DNA of 64,000 nt, from assembly GCF_003634315.1 (NCBI RefSeq), contig NZ_RBXL01000001.1, positions 3,514,501-3,578,500 of the forward strand, read 5' to 3'. The notes under the pieces were generated by a model, which did no database searches, was not told the origin of the DNA, and saw only the letters and a program-made list of their open reading frames with translations. The stretch is from Thiocapsa rosea. Its GTDB lineage: Bacteria > Pseudomonadota > Gammaproteobacteria > Chromatiales > Chromatiaceae. This document shows positions 61,309 to 64,000 of this stretch, piece after piece. How positions within the stretch are numbered: position 1 is the stretch's first letter; each line of letters begins with the position of its first letter. The position numbers and the translations under genes are program-made.

Positions 61309-61890
61309 TCAGCGGGCGATCTGGCCGGCACGACGTGCGGCAAGCGCAACGAACAGATAGGCCCATCCGTTGAAAATCAGCTCGATGGCGACGAAGAGGC
61401 CGATGACCCACATGCCGGACATCGGCCACTTGGCGATGATCATGGCGCCGAGCGCAATCGAGATCAGGCCGGACAACACGAGCCAGCCCCATCCACTCTG
61501 CCCTCGATGTTGCAAGGACATGATGACGCGCGATACGCCGACGGCGATCAGCACGGCAGCGAGCGCCAGGGTCAAGGTTCCGGAAGCGAGAATGGGGTCG
61601 ACGACGATGAGCAGTCCGCCGGCGATGTAGAGCAGTGCAATCAAGATGTGCCAGAGTGCGCCCTTCCAACCTTGGCACTTGAAGGCGTCGACCAGCTGAA
61701 AGGTGCCGCCGACGATCAGCAGTGCCCCGAAGAAGACGACGCTCACGAGCGTGAGTCCGAACGTCATCCCCAGTCCCACGGTGCCGAGGATGATGGAGAG
61801 GATACCGAATGCGAGAAGCCATCCCCAGTTGCGGCTCAAATCGCCGAACACGGGGTGCTGCGCGACGGGTGTATTCTGGTCGTTCGCCAT
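61309..61890 (-). CDS. HdeD-family membrane protein
   Basis: The product is 193 residues from ATG 61890 (MANDQNTPVAQHP). Six TM helices in pairs (GWLLAFGILSIILGTVGLGM; LVSVVFFGALLIVGGTFQLV; LWHILIALLYIAGGLLIVV and so on) form the HdeD/DUF308 pattern. HdeD is linked to acid resistance in enterics; here it stands beside UspA and baeRF genes, suggesting a stress role. Convergent with the FUSC gene, without an obvious terminator between them. Confidence 0.85.
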   Translation of the reverse strand: MANDQNTPVAQHPVFGDLSRNWGWLLAFGILSIILGTVGLGMTFGLTLVSVVFFGALLIVGGTFQLVDAFKCQGWKGALWHILIALLYIAGGLLIVVDPILASGTLTLALAAVLIAVGVSRVIMSLQHRGQSGWGWLVLSGLISIALGAMIIAKWPMSGMWVIGLFVAIELIFNGWAYLFVALAARRAGQIAR

Positions 61891-62094
61891 GCGTGATCTC
61901 CTATAATGGCACTTGGCTCGGTCGGCTGTGTCCAAACCGGTGAAGGCGTCGGATCGCGGTCATGGCCGGTCCGGGGCCGCCGTAAAAGCATACGCCGGTT
62001 CGGCCTATCGGCCTATGACGATGACACGTACGCATGTCCGATCCGGACCTTGCAGCCCAGCTCGATTTTCAAGTGCACAGGAGGTTCTTCCCGC

Positions 62095-62532
62095 ATGGTT
62101 TCTCACTACAACATCATCATCGTCCCGGTGGACGGTTCTGAAGGCGCCGCGCGCGCTGCCTTGTTCGCCGCCGATTTGGCGCGTGCCACGGGATCCCCGA
62201 TCCAGCTGCTGCATGTGTTCTCCCCGACCAGCAACGAGCTGATGGGGATGGCGCATCTGCCGCGCACGCAGATCGAATCGATCAGTCACGAAGCGGCCAG
62301 TATCGCCTTTGCCAAGGCGCGGGAGGCGATCGGCAAAGCCGACGATCTGACGATCGAAGAGAAGGGTGTCTGGGGTGAGCCGCGCGAGGAGATCGTTGCC
62401 GCTGCGGAGGCCGCCGACGCCATGATCGTGATGGGCCGCCGGGGTCTCGGCAAGATGCAGAAATTGATCATCGGCAGCGTCTCGGATGCGGTGATCCGCA
62501 CGGCGCATCGGCCGGTCACCGTCGTGAGCTGA
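62095..62532 (+). CDS. Universal stress protein (UspA family)
   Basis: The product is 145 residues from ATG 62095, with AGGAGG 10 bases upstream. N-terminal IIIVPVDGSEGAARAALFAADLA and C-terminal MIVMGRRGLGKMQKLIIGSVSDAVIRTAHRPVTVV contain the ATP-binding GxxGx9GS(V)S pattern of the ATP-binding class. It aids survival under stress; the precise target is not known. The tandem repeat at 62548 follows. Confidence 0.92.
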   Translation: MVSHYNIIIVPVDGSEGAARAALFAADLARATGSPIQLLHVFSPTSNELMGMAHLPRTQIESISHEAASIAFAKAREAIGKADDLTIEEKGVWGEPREEIVAAAEAADAMIVMGRRGLGKMQKLIIGSVSDAVIRTAHRPVTVVS

Positions 62533-62547
62533 GCCTTCGGCCTTCGG

Positions 62548-62603
62548 CCTCCTGCCTCCAGCCTCCTGCCTCCAGCCTCCTGCCTCCAGCCTCCAGCCTC
62601 CAG
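62548..62603. repeat. Heptanucleotide tandem repeat CCTCC(T/A)G x8
   Basis: Eight perfect 7-base units alternate CCTCCTG and CCTCCAG. About 20 bases later an inverted GGCTGGAGG..GGCAGGAGG stretch (62625-62648) can pair with the repeat to form a large hairpin between the convergent UspA and baeRF genes, possibly acting as a terminator. Unit number may vary between strains. Confidence 0.75.
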
Positions 62604-62670
62604 CGAAGCCTAATCGAAGCCGGTGGCTGGAGGCCGGCGGCAGGAGGCAGCACGCTGCCGCGCGACGCGC

Positions 62671-63792
62671 TCAGACAGCGTAACGCAATACCGCCGCCAG
62701 CGCCTTGCCATCCGGGATGTCCTGCGCGCGCACGCTCAGGACTTCGCCGCCGGACACGAGGACCCGGCGCGCGATCTCGTCGATGACCCCATAGGTGTCG
62801 GCGCTCGCGGCGTCCGCGAAGGTAACGGCGCCGTCCGTGTCGTCGACCGTGCCGTTCACCACCTGATCCATGTCCACCAGCAGGCTCTGGACGGCGCCGA
62901 AGGTTGCCGCGCGTGCGGTGCGGGCGATGTCGGTCGTGGCGCGATCCTCGTTGACGCGCTGTTGGTAGAGCGCGTTCCAGTCGGCGATTTGCTTGGCGTA
63001 CAGCGCGTCCAGGATGGGGCGCGCCGCGGTGGCCAGCTCTGCTTCGGAGAGGCGCTCCGGATTGCCTTCGATGCCTTCTGCGACTAGGTGCGGATAGGTG
63101 TTGACCGAGCGATAGATGGCGCCGAGGCTCTCGACCGAGGCCAGGATCAAGGGGGCCGAGCTGCCGGCCAGGAGTCCGCGCAGCGCACTGTCGACCTTGC
63201 GTGCGTACTGCCGCAGCCGAACCTTTTTGCCCTCCGATCCGCCGATGCGCCCGCTATAGGAGCGGGTGGCGATGCTCGCCTCGCCGACCGACGAGGCGGC
63301 GTCCGTCGGCAGATCCGCGACCTTCACCTCGCTCGCGGGCAGGTCCGCCGAGACCTCGATCAAACGCACGCCCCCGTCGGCCAGAGCCAGGACGTAGCCG
63401 GCGTTGCAGAAGTTCACCGAGCGTAGCAGCGGTTTCATATGAAAGCGGTCGGAGACCTTGACCAATGGCGCCAGCGCATTGGGAACGCGGAAGGTGCGCA
63501 GATTGTCCGGGGTAGCGAAGACCACCAGGCCGTGGGCCTGGAAACGCCAAAACTCGTCGTCCTCGACGAGATCGTCCAATTCCTCGATCAGATCCTTGAC
63601 GCGCCGCTTGTCCGCGCCTACCGCCTCCAACTGTGTTTGTGCCTCCTTGGTCAGATTCTTGAGTAGGATGCGATCCGCGTCCGACTCGGTGCTGATCGGC
63701 GTGGTGGGCAGGATGATGGACACCGCGATGTCGTTGCGCTGGGTCGCGAGGTCGGCGAGCTCGTCGGCGGTGGGAAGATCGAGATAGAGCAT
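62671..63792 (-). CDS. baeRF-type protein (bacterial release-factor-like)
   Basis: The product is 373 residues. It resembles the bacterial archaeo-eukaryotic release factor (baeRF) families, which share the eRF1/Pelota middle and C-terminal folds: an N-terminal ADELADLATQRNDIAVSIILPT, LVVFATPDNLRTFRVP, a central YVLALADGGVRLIEVSADLP, and a C-terminal TVDDTDGAVTFADAASADTYGVIDEIARRVL. Predicted to act on stalled ribosomes or RNA under stress (family-level prediction). It neighbours UspA and HdeD. Recognition is from memory. Confidence 0.6.
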   Translation of the reverse strand: MLYLDLPTADELADLATQRNDIAVSIILPTTPISTESDADRILLKNLTKEAQTQLEAVGADKRRVKDLIEELDDLVEDDEFWRFQAHGLVVFATPDNLRTFRVPNALAPLVKVSDRFHMKPLLRSVNFCNAGYVLALADGGVRLIEVSADLPASEVKVADLPTDAASSVGEASIATRSYSGRIGGSEGKKVRLRQYARKVDSALRGLLAGSSAPLILASVESLGAIYRSVNTYPHLVAEGIEGNPERLSEAELATAARPILDALYAKQIADWNALYQQRVNEDRATTDIARTARAATFGAVQSLLVDMDQVVNGTVDDTDGAVTFADAASADTYGVIDEIARRVLVSGGEVLSVRAQDIPDGKALAAVLRYAV

Positions 63793-63894
63793 GCGTGGTC
63801 TCTCCAGTGGTGATGGCCGGCGGCGGTGTCGACGCCGGTCCAGTATACGAATGCGTAAGGACGGAAAGAGCGGTCGCTTCGGCGGACCGCCCGG

Positions 63895-64000
63895 TCAGGC
63901 GTCGTCGACCAGATGTTCGGGGCGCGGCAGGTCGACCTGCGTCGCGGGCTCGGCACCGGAGCGGCGGTTCAGCGCAAAGTCCCGCATGGCCGCAGCACCC
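63895..64000 (-). CDS. C-terminal end of an unidentified gene (cut by window end)
   Basis: The minus-strand frame is open from the window edge to TGA at 63895, giving about 34 residues ending PRPEHLVDDA. Too short to identify. Confidence 0.35.
   Translation of the reverse strand, partial: GAAAMRDFALNRRSGAEPATQVDLPRPEHLVDDA

Noticed and set aside
1-64000. tRNA, rRNA, riboswitch or phage genes
   Set aside because: No cloverleaf, rRNA-like stretch, recognised riboswitch motif or phage structural gene was noticed on either strand.

Overview
The window is GC-rich, densely coded gammaproteobacterial DNA. Gene content (HrpA, malate synthase G, GalE, several c-di-GMP proteins, a probable PPi-type PEP carboxykinase, a baeRF/UspA/HdeD stress cluster) and codon use suggest a purple sulfur bacterium of the Chromatiaceae (Thiocapsa-like); that placement is inference. 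Both edges cut genes: a degenerate EAL protein at the left and an unidentified minus-strand gene at the right.

Layout. 1-1640: end of an EAL-like protein, then a ruined nucleotidyltransferase toxin/antitoxin pair. 1639-5664: hrpA. 5799-10915: a decayed accessory/defence island with a MntA-like nucleotidyltransferase, a HepT-like toxin that has lost its centre, a RhuM-family protein, a defective IS1182-like element, the C-terminal remnant of a HerA-like ATPase, and an intact TacA/TacT toxin-antitoxin pair. 11075-16206: TetR-controlled RND efflux. 16113-20197: a periplasmic binding protein coupled to a GGDEF-EAL sensor. 20348-23740: an AAA+ ATPase and an SLC13 transporter. 24145-26564: aspartic protease and cardiolipin synthase. 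26949-33765: an orphan NarL-type regulator and three secreted proteins, including a subtilase. 34121-39100: SHOCT protein and probable PPi-PEPCK. 39101-45986: two two-component systems, a beta-helix secreted protein and galE, with a PepSY gene upstream of the PhoP/PhoQ-like pair. 46574-52965: glcB, a second GGDEF-EAL protein and a solitary vsr. 53271-57724: small coiled-coil protein, WD40 protein, an odd acetolactate synthase and a repeat-rich membrane protein. 57833-61277: an aaeXAB-like aromatic-acid efflux operon. 61309-63792: HdeD, UspA and baeRF stress genes.

The most unusual feature is a family of dispersed palindromic elements whose ends read TTAAACCGCG / CGCGGTTTAA. About a dozen copies lie between genes. 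The full form is about 195 bp: two hairpin units joined by an A+T-rich linker, with outer inverted repeats of about 30 bp. In nine genes or gene fragments the TAA stop codon is formed by the end of the element. Where the other end is well preserved, removing the element (assuming a TA target duplication) restores a stop codon at the same place. This looks like a MITE that inserts at TA dinucleotides, is tolerated at stop codons, and adds a two-way hairpin/terminator to the gene. One copy splits an otherwise tight pepSY-phoPQ operon, and another ends a toxin-partner gene after 11 codons.
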